From positions 75,682 through 139,681 of the forward strand of contig NZ_PDUS01000004.1 of the NCBI RefSeq assembly GCF_002723455.1: a stretch of 64,000 nucleotides of DNA, in the 5' to 3' direction. This DNA comes from Pseudoalteromonas sp. 3D05 (GTDB lineage Bacteria > Pseudomonadota > Gammaproteobacteria > Enterobacterales > Alteromonadaceae). Position 1 is the stretch's first letter; every line of letters starts with the position of its first letter. This document shows, in pieces, positions 54,209-64,000 of the stretch. Both the position numbers and the translations under genes were made by a program. Under the pieces are notes generated by a model. The model made no database searches and was not told the origin of the DNA. It worked only from the letters and a program-made list of their open reading frames with translations.

Positions 54209-56119
54209 ATGGGAAATAATAATTTCAAGCTAACCAAGCTAGCGCTAGCTCTTGGCCTAACAGCAAGTCTAACGGCTTGTTTCAGCGACAACGATGACAA
54301 CAAATACGAAAAACCACCAGTTAAGCCACCTGAAACGGTTGTAGTAGCTGTGCCGCCAGCGGCAGTTGAAGTTCAAGCTGGTGCGATAAGTGTAAACTTA
54401 GTTGACGCGACTGGACAACGTTTAGCTGACACAGTAACTGCGACTATAAAATTTACTTCGTCTGAAGACGGACTTTTAACTGCCGCGGGTGAAGCCCTGT
54501 CAGATGCAGATAAGTCGACAACAGCTAGTAACTTTTCTTTCACTATTGGTTCAATCCCTGCTGATGGCGTAACATATAATTACGTTGTATCTGCTGAAGG
54601 CTTTTTGAATAACTCTGGCAGTCTTAGCGTTACTGCTGATGACAATATATCTGCTCAAGAAATCAGATTAACACCAAGAACTCTTGCTGACTCTGATGTT
54701 GCAATCGTTGCAGAAACTAAAGGTTTATCAGACCTTGCTGATGAGGGTACAACCGTAGCATACGACCCTGCTTCTGGTTTATCTGTAACTGGTGACAAGA
54801 CTGAAGTTGAACTTAAGCAAAGCATCCCTGCCGATAAAGCATCAAAAGCGACTGGTGGTACTACAGTAAAAATCAAAAGTGGCACCCAATTTTTAGATAA
54901 GGATGGTGCAGCATTAACTTCAGCTCCACAAATGACTGTTGCATACTTTGCCAATGAAGCAACACGTAACGATAATGAGACTGATGACGTTGCTGAAGAA
55001 AGCTCTTCGTTAGATGCATTTCCTGGTGGCTTAGCACTTTCAGTTGCTAACCCAGATGGTACTGATTCTCAGGTTGATGGTTCATTCACTTCAGGTGGTT
55101 TTGTTGCTATCGAACTTGTTGATGATGAAGGCAATAAAGTAAGTACATTTGGTGAAGGCAACACAATTACTGTTGCAATGGAAGTTGACAAGAAAACTTC
55201 TAACCCTTGCCCTGTAACACTTCCTGCTGACACAGATATTGCAACTTTCGCAGAAGAAAATGGCTTCAGCAAAGGTGTTTGTACTGTTGCGAATCCAACT
55301 CCACGTAAACTTGCAGCAGGCGATATTTTCCCTGTTTGGAGTTACGATGAAGATGAAGGTAAATGGTCATTTGAAAGCTATGGTGAAGTAACTGTTAATG
55401 CAAACGATGCTCTTGACGGTACTTATACTACATTTGACGTCTCTGTAGACGTTGATCACCTTTCTTATTGGAACTTAGATTACTTTAATAACAACCAATG
55501 TTCTAAAGTATCATTCGACATGGTTGACGCTAACGGTAATGCAAATGCTGATCAGGTTTCTGTGCTACTTGAAACTAATGGTTTCCGCAGAAAGTTAACA
55601 ACTTACTATGGTGATTATTCTCAAGGTAACATTAACAACCCACCAAGCTTCCCTGTAAACATCAAGGTTCTTAGGGATGGTAAGAATATTCTTGACGGCT
55701 TATCTACGGACGTTGATGGTAATGCATCTAAGTTAAGTGTTAATAACCTATGTGATTTAAATGGCGAAACACTCCAGCTCACGACTACTGCATCTACCAA
55801 GATTTCAAAACAAGTTACGACTCAACTTGTTTGTAGCAATACAGAAGACTTTGAAGTAGCTGCGGCACCGGTTCCAACACCAACCTTTGCTTACTTAGAA
55901 CGTAATGGTAGATTCAGTAACTACGTTTACGGTGAAGGTGCTACATTTAATCTTTCTTTAGATGAAGGTGCAATTTACACACTTTACTATTATGATTACG
56001 CAAATAGTGCTTGGTTAAATGAAGCCTTAGAAGTTAATACGACATCAGTGGCATTCGATATCCCAACTGTATGTGAAGTTGAAGAAGTTGAAGCTACAGG
56101 TTCTGGTTCTGGTTCTTAA
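54209..56119 (+). CDS. Large lipoprotein of unknown function
   Basis: Product of 636 residues with signal peptide and lipobox LTAC (GLTASLTACFSDNDD), then a proline-rich linker (KPPVKPPETVVVAVPP). The rest is acidic beta-sandwich-like sequence, with a segment DVDHLSYWNLDYFN as seen in some carboxypeptidase-regulatory-like surface proteins. It ends in GSGSGS. No family is confidently recognised. Good ribosome binding site (GAAAGG) and own terminator. Probably a surface-exposed lipoprotein; the YjbH-like gene follows but is separated by the terminator. Confidence 0.75.
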   Translation: MGNNNFKLTKLALALGLTASLTACFSDNDDNKYEKPPVKPPETVVVAVPPAAVEVQAGAISVNLVDATGQRLADTVTATIKFTSSEDGLLTAAGEALSDADKSTTASNFSFTIGSIPADGVTYNYVVSAEGFLNNSGSLSVTADDNISAQEIRLTPRTLADSDVAIVAETKGLSDLADEGTTVAYDPASGLSVTGDKTEVELKQSIPADKASKATGGTTVKIKSGTQFLDKDGAALTSAPQMTVAYFANEATRNDNETDDVAEESSSLDAFPGGLALSVANPDGTDSQVDGSFTSGGFVAIELVDDEGNKVSTFGEGNTITVAMEVDKKTSNPCPVTLPADTDIATFAEENGFSKGVCTVANPTPRKLAAGDIFPVWSYDEDEGKWSFESYGEVTVNANDALDGTYTTFDVSVDVDHLSYWNLDYFNNNQCSKVSFDMVDANGNANADQVSVLLETNGFRRKLTTYYGDYSQGNINNPPSFPVNIKVLRDGKNILDGLSTDVDGNASKLSVNNLCDLNGETLQLTTTASTKISKQVTTQLVCSNTEDFEVAAAPVPTPTFAYLERNGRFSNYVYGEGATFNLSLDEGAIYTLYYYDYANSAWLNEALEVNTTSVAFDIPTVCEVEEVEATGSGSGS

Positions 56120-56142
56120 TTAGTACTAAAACATTACCTTCT

Positions 56143-56167
56143 AAAGCCGCGCATTTGCGCGGCTTTT
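56143..56167 (+). terminator. Rho-independent terminator after the lipoprotein
   Basis: AAAGCCGCGCA and TGCGCGGCTTT form an 11-bp stem with a minimal loop, followed by T. It lies 24 bp after the lipoprotein stop. Confidence 0.88.
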
Positions 56168-56256
56168 GTTTATCTTACTATTAAGTTATTGCTTCATTTA
56201 TATTATGGTAGAAGTAACTTTGGGTTTTAAAATTTAAAACCTCATTTAAATCTAAA

Positions 56257-58389
56257 TTGGTTAATCACGTGACTTATTATAAAAAAACTCTCGCGACACT
56301 TTGTGCAATTGGTGCCAGCTCTTCTGCTTTTGCTGCTAATGATTTAAATCATGGCATTGCATTTAATGGTTTTACTGGAATTTTTCATACTCCGACAGCG
56401 GCTGTAATGAATAAAGGTGATGTAGATATAGGCTATAGCAACCAGCTTGAAATAAGAGATAAATACACTGACGGTCATAATTTCACATTTTCTGCGGGGC
56501 TTTTCGATGGCCTAGAGGTAAGCGGTCGAATTACTTCGTCGTCGATGCATGATAACCTTTATAGCTACGAAAATGACGGGCAAATTCGCGATCTCTCATT
56601 TAATGCTAAATATCAAATCCCATTTATTCCTAAAGACTGGTTTACTATCGCTCTTGGTGCAAAAGACATAGGTGGTGCAGCTAATAACTATGAAGCCTAT
56701 TATGCTGTAGTTTCAAAAGAATTATGGGACTTTCGTTTTAGTGCGGGTATGGGGAGCTCTGACGCGCAAATAGGCCAACTTAACGGCGCTTTTGCAGGTG
56801 TTGAATATCAACCTTTCACTTGGCTATCTATCCTTGCAGAGCATGACTCAGAAGCTTTTAACCTTGGTGCAAAGGTGACTATTCCAAAAGAGTGGTTATA
56901 CGACATTGCAACAGTTTCAATTAACAGCCGCTTTTACTCTAATACTGAGCTTGCTGATGAAGACACTTATTGGGGAATAAATATCAGTATGCCGCTAAGC
57001 GATCAAGCACAAAGCAGCTACACTGAACCTAAAGCAGCCCCCACACCTGATAATACACAAACAGCTTCTGTAGCAAAAAAAGATAGAAAACCACAATTTG
57101 AGGTGAGCACTTTAGCAAACTCAAACTCAATGCAAACTGTATCTAAGCCTAAAAAAGTAGAGCAATCTAACCAAGTTAACAATCAAAGCATACATGGCTT
57201 AAAATCGGCATTGAGCAATGATGGCTTTGAAAATCTGCGTGTGGGTTTATCTGATAGTGATTTAATAATAGTTGAATTTGAAAATTCAGTTTTTAACCGA
57301 AACGAAATTGATGCTTTAGGCCTTGTGTTAGGCCGTATTACTGAAAATTTCCCTGAAGGAAATAACGACTTTATTGTTCGTTTATCAAAATTAGACATAC
57401 CTATATTACAAGTAAGTGGGCAACTAGAAAATTACCGACGCTTTATTAGTGAAAATATAACGCCTGATTTACTCGTTAAAACTCAATTTACTAGTCAAGA
57501 TACGAAATCTATTAAATGGGCTGGAAATACAACAAAGACAAGTCCTTACTTTGTTCCAAGGGTTACATTTTCACCTTCTTTATCATCTAGGCATGCAACA
57601 GAGTTTGGCGTACTCGATTATTCATTAGCACTTCAAGCTGACTTAAATATTCCGATTTGGCAAGGTGCTGGTATAAATGTAACCGGCCAAGTAAATGTAG
57701 CAAACACAAGTCATTTTGAAGAGCGCAGAATTTTCTCAAATTCTCGTCAAGAAACAGGTATTAAACGTGCAGTTGCTTACCAGACATTTTCGCTTCCATT
57801 TAATATCTATAACCAAACTCAGGTTGGACTATTCCAAGATTACTTTGACTATATGGGTATAACTAATGAAACGGCGTGGCAAAGCCCAGCAGGTGCTCAT
57901 AAATTAAAGGCTAAAATAGGCTATTTTGAATATAAAGATTACAACACCGATAAACGTGATTATTCGTTACTTTCATACCGTTATTTATGGGCCGAAAAAG
58001 ATGTTTCCTTCCATATAACCGGCGGGCAGTTCTGGAATGAAGATACAGGCTATAAACTTGAAACGAAATTTTGGTTCGGTGATGCGAATTTAAGATTAAT
58101 GTACATAGATACCGATGTACAAAAAGTTGGTATAGGTTTTAGTATCCCACTATCGCCTCGAAAAGATATGAGCGCAGGTAATTGGCAAGTCAAAGGTGCA
58201 AAAAATTGGGGTCACAGTGTGAACACTGTAATAAACCAAGATGTTAACCTAATTAATAGAACAAGCGCAGTGACACCTACATCGTCTATTGATCTTGATA
58301 AAACATTCTTTAACCAAGATAGAATGTCGAGTAGCTATATTTATTCTCACCTTGCAAGGTTAAAAGAAGCATTTGAAATATATAGATAA
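56257..58389 (+). CDS. YjbH-like outer membrane protein
   Basis: Protein of 710 residues with a signal peptide ending near SSAFA/AND, a YjbH domain from GFTGIFHTPTAAVMNKGDVDIGYSNQLE, and beta-barrel strands through both halves. YjbH belongs to exopolysaccharide-related operons (yjbEFGH/gfc) in enterics, but no partner genes are here. The start is unclear: TTG 56257 and GTG 56269 are both in frame with no ATG before the signal peptide, and neither has a good Shine-Dalgarno. The barrel is probably for polysaccharide export or outer-membrane lipid handling; inferred. Confidence 0.8.
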   Translation: MVNHVTYYKKTLATLCAIGASSSAFAANDLNHGIAFNGFTGIFHTPTAAVMNKGDVDIGYSNQLEIRDKYTDGHNFTFSAGLFDGLEVSGRITSSSMHDNLYSYENDGQIRDLSFNAKYQIPFIPKDWFTIALGAKDIGGAANNYEAYYAVVSKELWDFRFSAGMGSSDAQIGQLNGAFAGVEYQPFTWLSILAEHDSEAFNLGAKVTIPKEWLYDIATVSINSRFYSNTELADEDTYWGINISMPLSDQAQSSYTEPKAAPTPDNTQTASVAKKDRKPQFEVSTLANSNSMQTVSKPKKVEQSNQVNNQSIHGLKSALSNDGFENLRVGLSDSDLIIVEFENSVFNRNEIDALGLVLGRITENFPEGNNDFIVRLSKLDIPILQVSGQLENYRRFISENITPDLLVKTQFTSQDTKSIKWAGNTTKTSPYFVPRVTFSPSLSSRHATEFGVLDYSLALQADLNIPIWQGAGINVTGQVNVANTSHFEERRIFSNSRQETGIKRAVAYQTFSLPFNIYNQTQVGLFQDYFDYMGITNETAWQSPAGAHKLKAKIGYFEYKDYNTDKRDYSLLSYRYLWAEKDVSFHITGGQFWNEDTGYKLETKFWFGDANLRLMYIDTDVQKVGIGFSIPLSPRKDMSAGNWQVKGAKNWGHSVNTVINQDVNLINRTSAVTPTSSIDLDKTFFNQDRMSSSYIYSHLARLKEAFEIYR

Positions 58390-58397
58390 TATTTAAC

Positions 58398-58770
58398 CTG
58401 AACTCTGGTTAATAGATGTACTAATGTATTGATATTAAATCACAAATATATTTATTAGTCTCCAGCCGGAGACTTTTAGCGATAACAAGGCGAATTTACG
58501 CGTCAATAGCTAGCCTATTGCAAGTAAATTCAACGCAGTTAGCGTTGAAAGTAGCCGCTGGAGATAGATTTATTATCCAGAACTCAGGTTAAGAGATGTA
58601 CTAATATATTGATATTAAATCACAAATATATTTATTAGTCTCCAGCCGGAGACTTTTAGCGATAACAAGGCGAATTTACGCGTCAATAGCTAGCCTATTG
58701 CAAGTAAATTCAACGCAGTTAGCGTTGAAAGTAGCCGCTGGAGATAGATTTATTATCCAAAGTTCAGGTT
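58398..58770. repeat. Two 180-bp tandem repeat units with nested hairpins
   Basis: Two units of exactly 180 bp (about 58399-58578 and 58579-58758) differ at only three positions; a partial third start (TTCAGGTTA) follows. Each unit holds a 107-bp element bounded by TCTCCAGC and GCTGGAGA. Inside are GAATTTAC/GTAAATTC arms and CAATAG-CTAGC-CTATTG. The minus-strand flanks CTGCGTTG and CGCCTTGTTA match the core of other repeats here. The near identity indicates a recent duplication. It lies between the YjbH-like gene and the phosphoribosyltransferase gene. Confidence 0.85.
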
Positions 58771-58813
58771 ATTTAATATTAGCTCGTTGTTTTATTATTT
58801 AGTAATGCTTAAT

Positions 58814-59380
58814 TTACTTTTCTAGCAATAAATCATGTATTTTTGCAAGGTCAGTTTTACCTTCTATGATCTCATCAGGCGTTAACCCTGAAAGTTCATG
58901 TGGGAAAACGAGCCACTCTTCAGATTCATGAATGTAATAATCTGGTTTCATATCAACTTTTGAGTTTTTCGGCTTGTAGTATGGGCATGCTACCCGGATA
59001 TCTTTTGGTAAATTTAAACGCATTAACTCTGAAAGTTTTTCTTTTAATGCAAAAATACTGCGGCCAGAGTCAAAAACATCATCAACAATTAATAACGAAT
59101 CACCAGCGTTGGCGTTTTCAATAATGTAATGTAAACCGTGAACTTTGATCTCTTTTGATTGCTGATTAATACCGTAATACGAAGACGTACGTACTGCGAT
59201 ATGATCAGTTTCAATGCCCTTATAGTCATAATATTCTTGCACAGCTATACCAATTGGTGCACCACCGCGCCAAATACCAATAATAAAATCAGGACGAAAG
59301 CCGTCTTGGTAAACTTGTGCGGCAACGCGAAAAGAATCTTCAAGCAATTGCTGCGCCGTGATGTAAGTCTTATCAGACAT
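58814..59380 (-). CDS. Phosphoribosyltransferase (hypoxanthine/xanthine type)
   Basis: Purine-salvage-type phosphoribosyltransferase of 188 residues. The PRPP-binding loop is LLIVDDVFDSGRS; the N-terminal IIGIWRGGAPIG and the C-terminal PDYYIHESEEWLVFPHE, with its Trp and Phe near the base site, fit the HPRT/XPRT fold. Which purine is used is not settled by sequence. ATG 59380 is a natural start. Monocistronic on the minus strand. Confidence 0.88.
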   Translation of the reverse strand: MSDKTYITAQQLLEDSFRVAAQVYQDGFRPDFIIGIWRGGAPIGIAVQEYYDYKGIETDHIAVRTSSYYGINQQSKEIKVHGLHYIIENANAGDSLLIVDDVFDSGRSIFALKEKLSELMRLNLPKDIRVACPYYKPKNSKVDMKPDYYIHESEEWLVFPHELSGLTPDEIIEGKTDLAKIHDLLLEK

Positions 59381-59565
59381 AATAGAAACCCCAGTGTAAG
59401 TAGTTCAATCAAGTGTAGTCTAAGCAAGACAAAGTTAACCACCTGAAAAGCTGTGGGGCGAGATTTTAGCGTAAATTAGGATAAAAAGCTTGTTTGCGGG
59501 GAATTTTTAATGGTTTGCAGCTAAAAACGAATCTAAACGTACAGCACAATGAGCCCTTTATAAAA

Positions 59566-59593
59566 ATAGCACCTTATTTTCACAAGGTGCTAT
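59566..59593 (-). terminator. Terminator after pepB
   Basis: On the minus strand ATAGCACCTT, loop of 8, AAGGTGCTAT is followed by TTTTA. A 10-bp stem 40 bp after the pepB stop. Confidence 0.85.
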
Positions 59594-59632
59594 ATTCATC
59601 TAGAGTGCTTATCTAGCCGCTTCTAGGCTAAA

Positions 59633-60928
59633 TTATGCTTTTTCAAGTAATGTACGTGCAACGGTACGCATACCAACGGTGGTTGCGCCAGCAGCCCATT
59701 GGCCAGTGCTACCCATATTAAAGGCAGCGGCTAAGTCAATGTGCACCCAGCCTTTACCATCGTTTGGTACAAAACGCGATAAGAAACCTGCGGCATTTGA
59801 TGCACCGCCATAACCGCCCCCTTTTTGCGCACGGCTATTTGCGGTATCAGCATAAGGCGATGGGCAGTTTTGTTGGTGCCACTTTTCAAGTGGTAATGGC
59901 CAACCTGCTTCCATTTCTTGCTCTGCAAAGCCTTCAACTTCACGTACAAACTCTTTATCAAGACCAAATAAGGCATTGTACTCTTGACCAACGGCAACCA
60001 GTGCAGCGCCTGTTAGAGTTGCAGCATTGATAATAAGCGGTGCACCTGTTTCACCTGCAGCCATAAGACCATCAGCAAGCACTAAACGTCCTTCAGCATC
60101 GGTATTTACAATTTCAACTGTTGTGCCATTTTTATAAGTCAAAATGTCACCTAGCTTGTAAGCATGGCCCGAAATCATGTTCTCTGCGCAGCATAAAAAT
60201 AACTTGATACGTTTGTTGATACCACGGCTAATAGCCAAGGCAAGACCTGCAGTAACCGTGGCTGCACCACCCATATCGCACTTCATGCCCAGCATGCCTT
60301 CACTTGACTTAATTGAGTAACCACCTGAGTCAAACGTGATCCCCTTCCCCACTAATGCCGCATCAACAGGTGCATTGTCGTCCCCAGTTGGGTTGTAATC
60401 TAATGCTAGTAATACTGGCGGGCGCTCACTGCCACGACCAACAGCATGAATACCAATCCATTGCTGCTCAAGTAACGCATCGCCTTTAATAATCTGGTAG
60501 CTGACATGCTCTGGCGCAAGTGATTGAATAAACTCAGCCGCTTTACCTGCAAGGCTTTCAGGGAAAATATCATCTGCTGTGCCGTTGATCATTTCACGCG
60601 CCCATGTGGCAGAGCGTAATAATGAATTTAGCTCTTGGCTGTCCGTTTTTGCATTTTGTGCAAATTCAACGCCAGCTAACGTTTTCGGAGAAACAAAGCC
60701 TTGGTAAAACGCCCATTGTGTTTCAGTACACCAGCAGTCGCCAGCTAAAACTACATTTTTAACACCTTGATTGGCAATCGTACGCGCCGCTTTTTGCACG
60801 TTTTTTAAAGTCTCTTGCTCGGCTAGGTGAACTGTAGCACCGTGCTCATTAAATGAAAGTGTGGCGTTTTCGCCCCAATGAGATGCAGCCGCTTGTTCGC
60901 TTAATTGAACAACAAATTTTTCAGACAT
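59633..60928 (-). CDS. pepB: Aminopeptidase PepB (M17 family)
   Basis: Dinuclear-metal cytosolic leucyl aminopeptidase of 431 residues. The metal-site motifs are VGKGITFDSGGYSIK, MKCDMGGAATV and the M17 signature NTDAEGRLVLADGL. Length and sequence fit the PepB branch rather than the longer PepA. Expected to release N-terminal residues from peptides. Divergent from sfsA by 80 bp. Confidence 0.94.
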   Translation of the reverse strand: MSEKFVVQLSEQAAASHWGENATLSFNEHGATVHLAEQETLKNVQKAARTIANQGVKNVVLAGDCWCTETQWAFYQGFVSPKTLAGVEFAQNAKTDSQELNSLLRSATWAREMINGTADDIFPESLAGKAAEFIQSLAPEHVSYQIIKGDALLEQQWIGIHAVGRGSERPPVLLALDYNPTGDDNAPVDAALVGKGITFDSGGYSIKSSEGMLGMKCDMGGAATVTAGLALAISRGINKRIKLFLCCAENMISGHAYKLGDILTYKNGTTVEIVNTDAEGRLVLADGLMAAGETGAPLIINAATLTGAALVAVGQEYNALFGLDKEFVREVEGFAEQEMEAGWPLPLEKWHQQNCPSPYADTANSRAQKGGGYGGASNAAGFLSRFVPNDGKGWVHIDLAAAFNMGSTGQWAAGATTVGMRTVARTLLEKA

Positions 60929-61008
60929 GTTAGAATACTCTTTGCGCTAATTAGTGGCATTGAGTCTACTATAGCTGGCACAACTTCCCAACCGATTGAG
61001 ACCAAATA

Positions 61009-61728
61009 ATGAAATTTGCTAAGCCATTACAACCAGCCACATTAATCAAACGCTACAAACGATTTTTAGCCGACTTACGCTTAGCGAATGGCACTGAGTT
61101 TACTGCGCATTGCGCTAACACAGGTAAAATGACAGGCTGCGCAGAGCCTGATTTCAAGGCATTTTACTCAACCAGTGATAATGCAAAACGTAAATACCCA
61201 CATTCTTTAGAACTCACTCAGAACCAATTTCAACACCTCATATGTGTTAATACAGCAATGGCAAATAAAGTAGTCGAAGAGTCTATTCAAGCAAATTTTA
61301 TTAGTGAGCTTAGCGGTTACCAGCAATTACAAAGCGAAGTAAAATATGGCCAAGAAAACAGCCGTATCGACTTTTTACTCAGCGACCCTAATCGCCCAAA
61401 TTGTTATGTTGAAGTAAAATCAGTCACGTTATTAAGCCAAGATGCGCCAAAAACAGGCCAAGGGTACTTTCCTGATGCGCAAACATTACGCGGGCAAAAA
61501 CATATTCGCGAATTAATAGAAATGGTTGAACAAGGCCATCGTGCAGTATTATTGTTTGCAGTTTTACATGAGGGCATAACCCAAGTGAGTGCAGCAAAAC
61601 ATATCGATGAAAAGTACGCACAGTTGTTAACTGAGGCGATTGCTAAAGGTGTTGAGGTATTGGCTTACAAAGCGAAAATTTCGGCCAAAGAAGTTACTTT
61701 GGCCGAAAAAGTAACATTTATTCCTTAG
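61009..61728 (+). CDS. sfsA: SfsA family protein (sugar fermentation stimulation protein homologue)
   Basis: Protein of 239 residues with the SfsA pattern: N-terminal OB-like region ([14 protein letters not shown]...[12 protein letters not shown]) and a nuclease-like C-terminal domain with SRIDFLL and [10 protein letters not shown] (D...ExK). In E. coli it influences maltose gene expression; its molecular activity is poorly defined, and the D-ExK motif hints at nucleic-acid binding or cleavage. It overlaps the convergent acylase gene by 11 bp. Confidence 0.92.
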   Translation: MKFAKPLQPATLIKRYKRFLADLRLANGTEFTAHCANTGKMTGCAEPDFKAFYSTSDNAKRKYPHSLELTQNQFQHLICVNTAMANKVVEESIQANFISELSGYQQLQSEVKYGQENSRIDFLLSDPNRPNCYVEVKSVTLLSQDAPKTGQGYFPDAQTLRGQKHIRELIEMVEQGHRAVLLFAVLHEGITQVSAAKHIDEKYAQLLTEAIAKGVEVLAYKAKISAKEVTLAEKVTFIP

Positions 61729-64000
61729 CTAGTGAAACATCCATTTCACCGATTAAATTAAGGTTAATATCTTCATCTTTGAACAATAATGGTCTGAGTG
61801 TGGCATTTTCAGAGTAAAAACGTGATTGATCATCAAAATGATCCGACGTTGAGTCTGAGCTTTGCGACATCGTTAGTAGTCCTTTGGCAACCGGACCACC
61901 GTCGGTGAAGTTCATCACAAACATCCAACTAGAACCATAATTGACCGGATAACCTGCACTACTTAGGTTTGAGCGTAGTGGTTCACCCGTAATAGCATCA
62001 TTTAACGCTTGATGATCAATGTAAGGGATCAAAGTTGAACGAGTTGTGCCGCTACGATCGAATCGAAACACATTGAATCCACCTTCAACATGCATAGGGC
62101 CGCTCCACGGTAGTTTTTCCCCTGAGGCATTACCTCCTGCAAGCGTTTTCTCTACAAACTGCATTTGTGCAAGGGTTGCATCAAGTGCGATCCCATTACT
62201 TTGTAATGTAGCCACAGCATGTGCCAAGGTAACCAAGGCAGAGCCGTCAATACGCAAAGTATTAGGTGTGTTCGCAGGGTTCGTAACATCAAAATTATCT
62301 GCAAGCAACGTATCTGCATCAAATAAATGGGCAAACTCACGAATAAGTGCGGCACCTTTAGTTTCTAGGTTCATTGCGCCATTCCACTGCGCTAACACGC
62401 TACACGCTTGCGTTAAATCAATACTATTACCATTACTTAACATGACTGGTGTGTCACCTTGCGCTTGGCACTGAGCAACCAGCTGTTCAAACACCAGTTC
62501 ACCAAGGTAAATGCGATCGCCAACAAGCGCTGTTTCAAGCTCATCCAGGGTGAATAAACCATCTTCGCCACCGCCATCTTTTAATAGCTGTAAGCCCATT
62601 CGAGTACGTAATGAAAGCGGTTTGTGTACATCACCATATTGTGCGGCAAAACCGAGTAATGGTTGCTCTGGATTGGTTACCCAATAACTATCGTTAGAAT
62701 TTTGCACATAGTCGGTACGGTTTAACTGCGGCACTTTTTCAAAAGGTACATTGCCATCAGCTTCAAACAATTTTAAGTTACCGGGTACTAAATCAAACCC
62801 GGTCGATTCGCGCAGTGCAACGAGTTCAGGCTGAATACGAATCGCCATATTAGCGGTATCACCCACATTAAGCACTGTACTGTCATCTACGAAAAATACA
62901 TTACCGTCTTTATCCGTTGCCATTGTATTGTTAAACGACACGCCATCAAACTGCGCAAACGAGGCTTTCATATCTTCTAGGCTACGCGCTTGGTTTAATG
63001 CTGACCACTGAGCAACTACGTCCATGTTGAACTCGTTGGCATCTTTAATCGTAAACGCGTGGCTATCATTCCAACCTAAGCCGTTTGCAGCCGGTGTTTC
63101 AATCATCAAGCCGTGATGACTGTAATAAAAGTCTTTTTCCAGCTCGATTGTCATACCCGGTGCGACCGCGACTTCAACCGAGACTTTTTTGCTGGTTATC
63201 GCATATTCATCATCTTCAACGCTATAACTCATGCGGTCATTTTCATTTAGTGCTAATTGATAGATTAAAAAATGCCGTGCTGTTGAAAATGTATGCGTCC
63301 AGGCAACATGTTCATTAAAGCCAATATTGATTACCCCTGGCATCCCTTGCAAACTGCCGCCCATCACATTCATGGCACCAGGAATGGTTAAATGTGATTG
63401 CCAAAATCGTAGGTTACCTTCGTGAGGAAAGTGTGGATTGGCTAATAACCCCCCTTTGCCATTGGCCATTTTATCTTTACCCACCCCCCAGCCATTTGAC
63501 CCTAAATGCTCGTATTTTTTCTCTAGTTTAAAGCTTTTAGCTTGTTGATTGATATTTTTAACAACACTTGAAACTGCACTAGGTTCTGACGCTTTTGGGG
63601 TCGGTAAATATTCACCGCCGTCACCTGGATTGGCTAAAAATGCAAGATCTAAAAAGTTAGCTGAGCTTGCAAGCTGCACTGTTGCCATGGCGTATGCCAA
63701 CATATCTTCTGGGGTTAATTCAAACACCCAAGGCTGGGAAGCGCATTCTGGGGCTAAGTTATCAGTGCCAGTATCGCTTACATATTTGTTAAAACCTTGC
63801 ACAAAGCCTTCATAATGCGCGCGGCTATCGTCATTTAGTTCATTATAATGCTCTTTCGCATAGGCGTTAACGCCTAAAGCTTTATAGCCAAAGTCAGAAA
63901 TTAAATGCGCTGAATCACCACTGCCAGGGACTTTGTCTGGGCCAAAATATTTAGCTCGTTCGCCACGCGTTTTCACAATTTGATCCAGTAATAAACAACT
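61718..64000 (-). CDS. Penicillin acylase family protein (partial, 5' end outside the window)
   Basis: N-terminal nucleophile hydrolase of the S45 family; at least 760 residues are visible. The frame stays open to the window edge: residues before the GTG at 63976 read [15 protein letters not shown], the typical alpha-chain region, so that GTG is not the start. The autocleavage site and catalytic Ser lie in [12 protein letters not shown] (Ser codon at 63497-63499). The beta chain continues with [18 protein letters not shown]. Members hydrolyse penicillins, acyl-homoserine lactones or other amides; the substrate here is unknown. Convergent with sfsA, 11-bp overlap. Confidence 0.9.
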   Translation of the reverse strand, partial: SCLLLDQIVKTRGERAKYFGPDKVPGSGDSAHLISDFGYKALGVNAYAKEHYNELNDDSRAHYEGFVQGFNKYVSDTGTDNLAPECASQPWVFELTPEDMLAYAMATVQLASSANFLDLAFLANPGDGGEYLPTPKASEPSAVSSVVKNINQQAKSFKLEKKYEHLGSNGWGVGKDKMANGKGGLLANPHFPHEGNLRFWQSHLTIPGAMNVMGGSLQGMPGVINIGFNEHVAWTHTFSTARHFLIYQLALNENDRMSYSVEDDEYAITSKKVSVEVAVAPGMTIELEKDFYYSHHGLMIETPAANGLGWNDSHAFTIKDANEFNMDVVAQWSALNQARSLEDMKASFAQFDGVSFNNTMATDKDGNVFFVDDSTVLNVGDTANMAIRIQPELVALRESTGFDLVPGNLKLFEADGNVPFEKVPQLNRTDYVQNSNDSYWVTNPEQPLLGFAAQYGDVHKPLSLRTRMGLQLLKDGGGEDGLFTLDELETALVGDRIYLGELVFEQLVAQCQAQGDTPVMLSNGNSIDLTQACSVLAQWNGAMNLETKGAALIREFAHLFDADTLLADNFDVTNPANTPNTLRIDGSALVTLAHAVATLQSNGIALDATLAQMQFVEKTLAGGNASGEKLPWSGPMHVEGGFNVFRFDRSGTTRSTLIPYIDHQALNDAITGEPLRSNLSSAGYPVNYGSSWMFVMNFTDGGPVAKGLLTMSQSSDSTSDHFDDQSRFYSENATLRPLLFKDEDINLNLIGEMDVSLAKE

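Overview
The window reads as a chromosomal segment of a marine gammaproteobacterium of the order Alteromonadales, most likely Pseudoalteromonas or a close relative. This rests on the moderate-to-low GC, on housekeeping genes of gammaproteobacterial type (argS, prfC, guaBA, xseA, cysE, gltX, proB, pepB, sfsA, and a holD-like gene overlapping rimI), and on families typical of marine gammaproteobacteria (a class GN dedicated sortase system, a GlyGly-CTERM protease, a DUF3019/MipA two-component cluster, DUF3581, DUF1543). The genus is an inference. No prophage, integron, CRISPR array or complete insertion sequence was recognised.

Layout. 1-237: hairpin-rich intergenic repeats. 238-3618: argS and prfC (minus). 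3871-6570: a large hybrid sensor kinase. 6541-7469: rimI, a holD-like gene and tRNA-Trp (minus). 7553-10762: guaBA (minus) with a strong terminator. 10898-13732: xseA (plus), then cysE and a coiled-coil membrane protein (minus). 14055-14896: a three-gene mini-operon with a membrane-tethered XRE regulator and a 31-residue membrane peptide. 14951-17836: a lipoprotein M16 protease. 18027-19052: a divergent MTHFR-like gene behind what looks like a MetJ operator. 19051-22455: a MITE-like element, a GAF-GGDEF protein, a DEAD-box helicase and DUF3581. 22910-26037: DUF3019, response regulator, kinase and MipA/OmpV. 26302-32160: a subtilisin-like protease of 1952 residues with a GlyGly-CTERM tail. 32513-33086: a second MITE-like copy whose end provides the ribosome binding site of an RcsF-like lipoprotein. 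33148-38353: gltX, a glutaredoxin-like protein, a GGDEF protein, proB and an EamA transporter. 38260-44664: the dedicated sortase locus (sortase, LPQTDG-tailed VIT/VWA target, OmpA-like partner, and a divergent response regulator and kinase). 44779-49203: small ORFs and a GlrK/QseG-like/GlrR operon that also carries DUF1543. 49718-50842: a sigma-54-type promoter followed by four tandem EF-hand proteins. 50983-58389: amidohydrolase, small membrane protein, CRP-family regulator, large lipoprotein and YjbH-like protein. 58398-58770: two 180-bp tandem repeat units. 58814-64000: phosphoribosyltransferase, pepB, sfsA and an N-terminally incomplete penicillin-acylase-family protein.

How the parts fit. 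Much of the accessory content concerns the cell envelope and its signalling: a sortase with its own target and two-component system, a rhombosortase-type protease, an RcsF-like lipoprotein, MipA, YjbH, an envelope-stress-type GlrK/GlrR pair beside a sigma-54 promoter, and two GGDEF proteins. Intergenic repeats at five or more places appear to share one structured core: CTGCGTT, then a variable inverted repeat, then GCCTTG. That core, the MITE-derived ribosome binding site, the MetJ-boxed MTHFR homologue and the sigma-54 EF-hand array are the points most worth checking.
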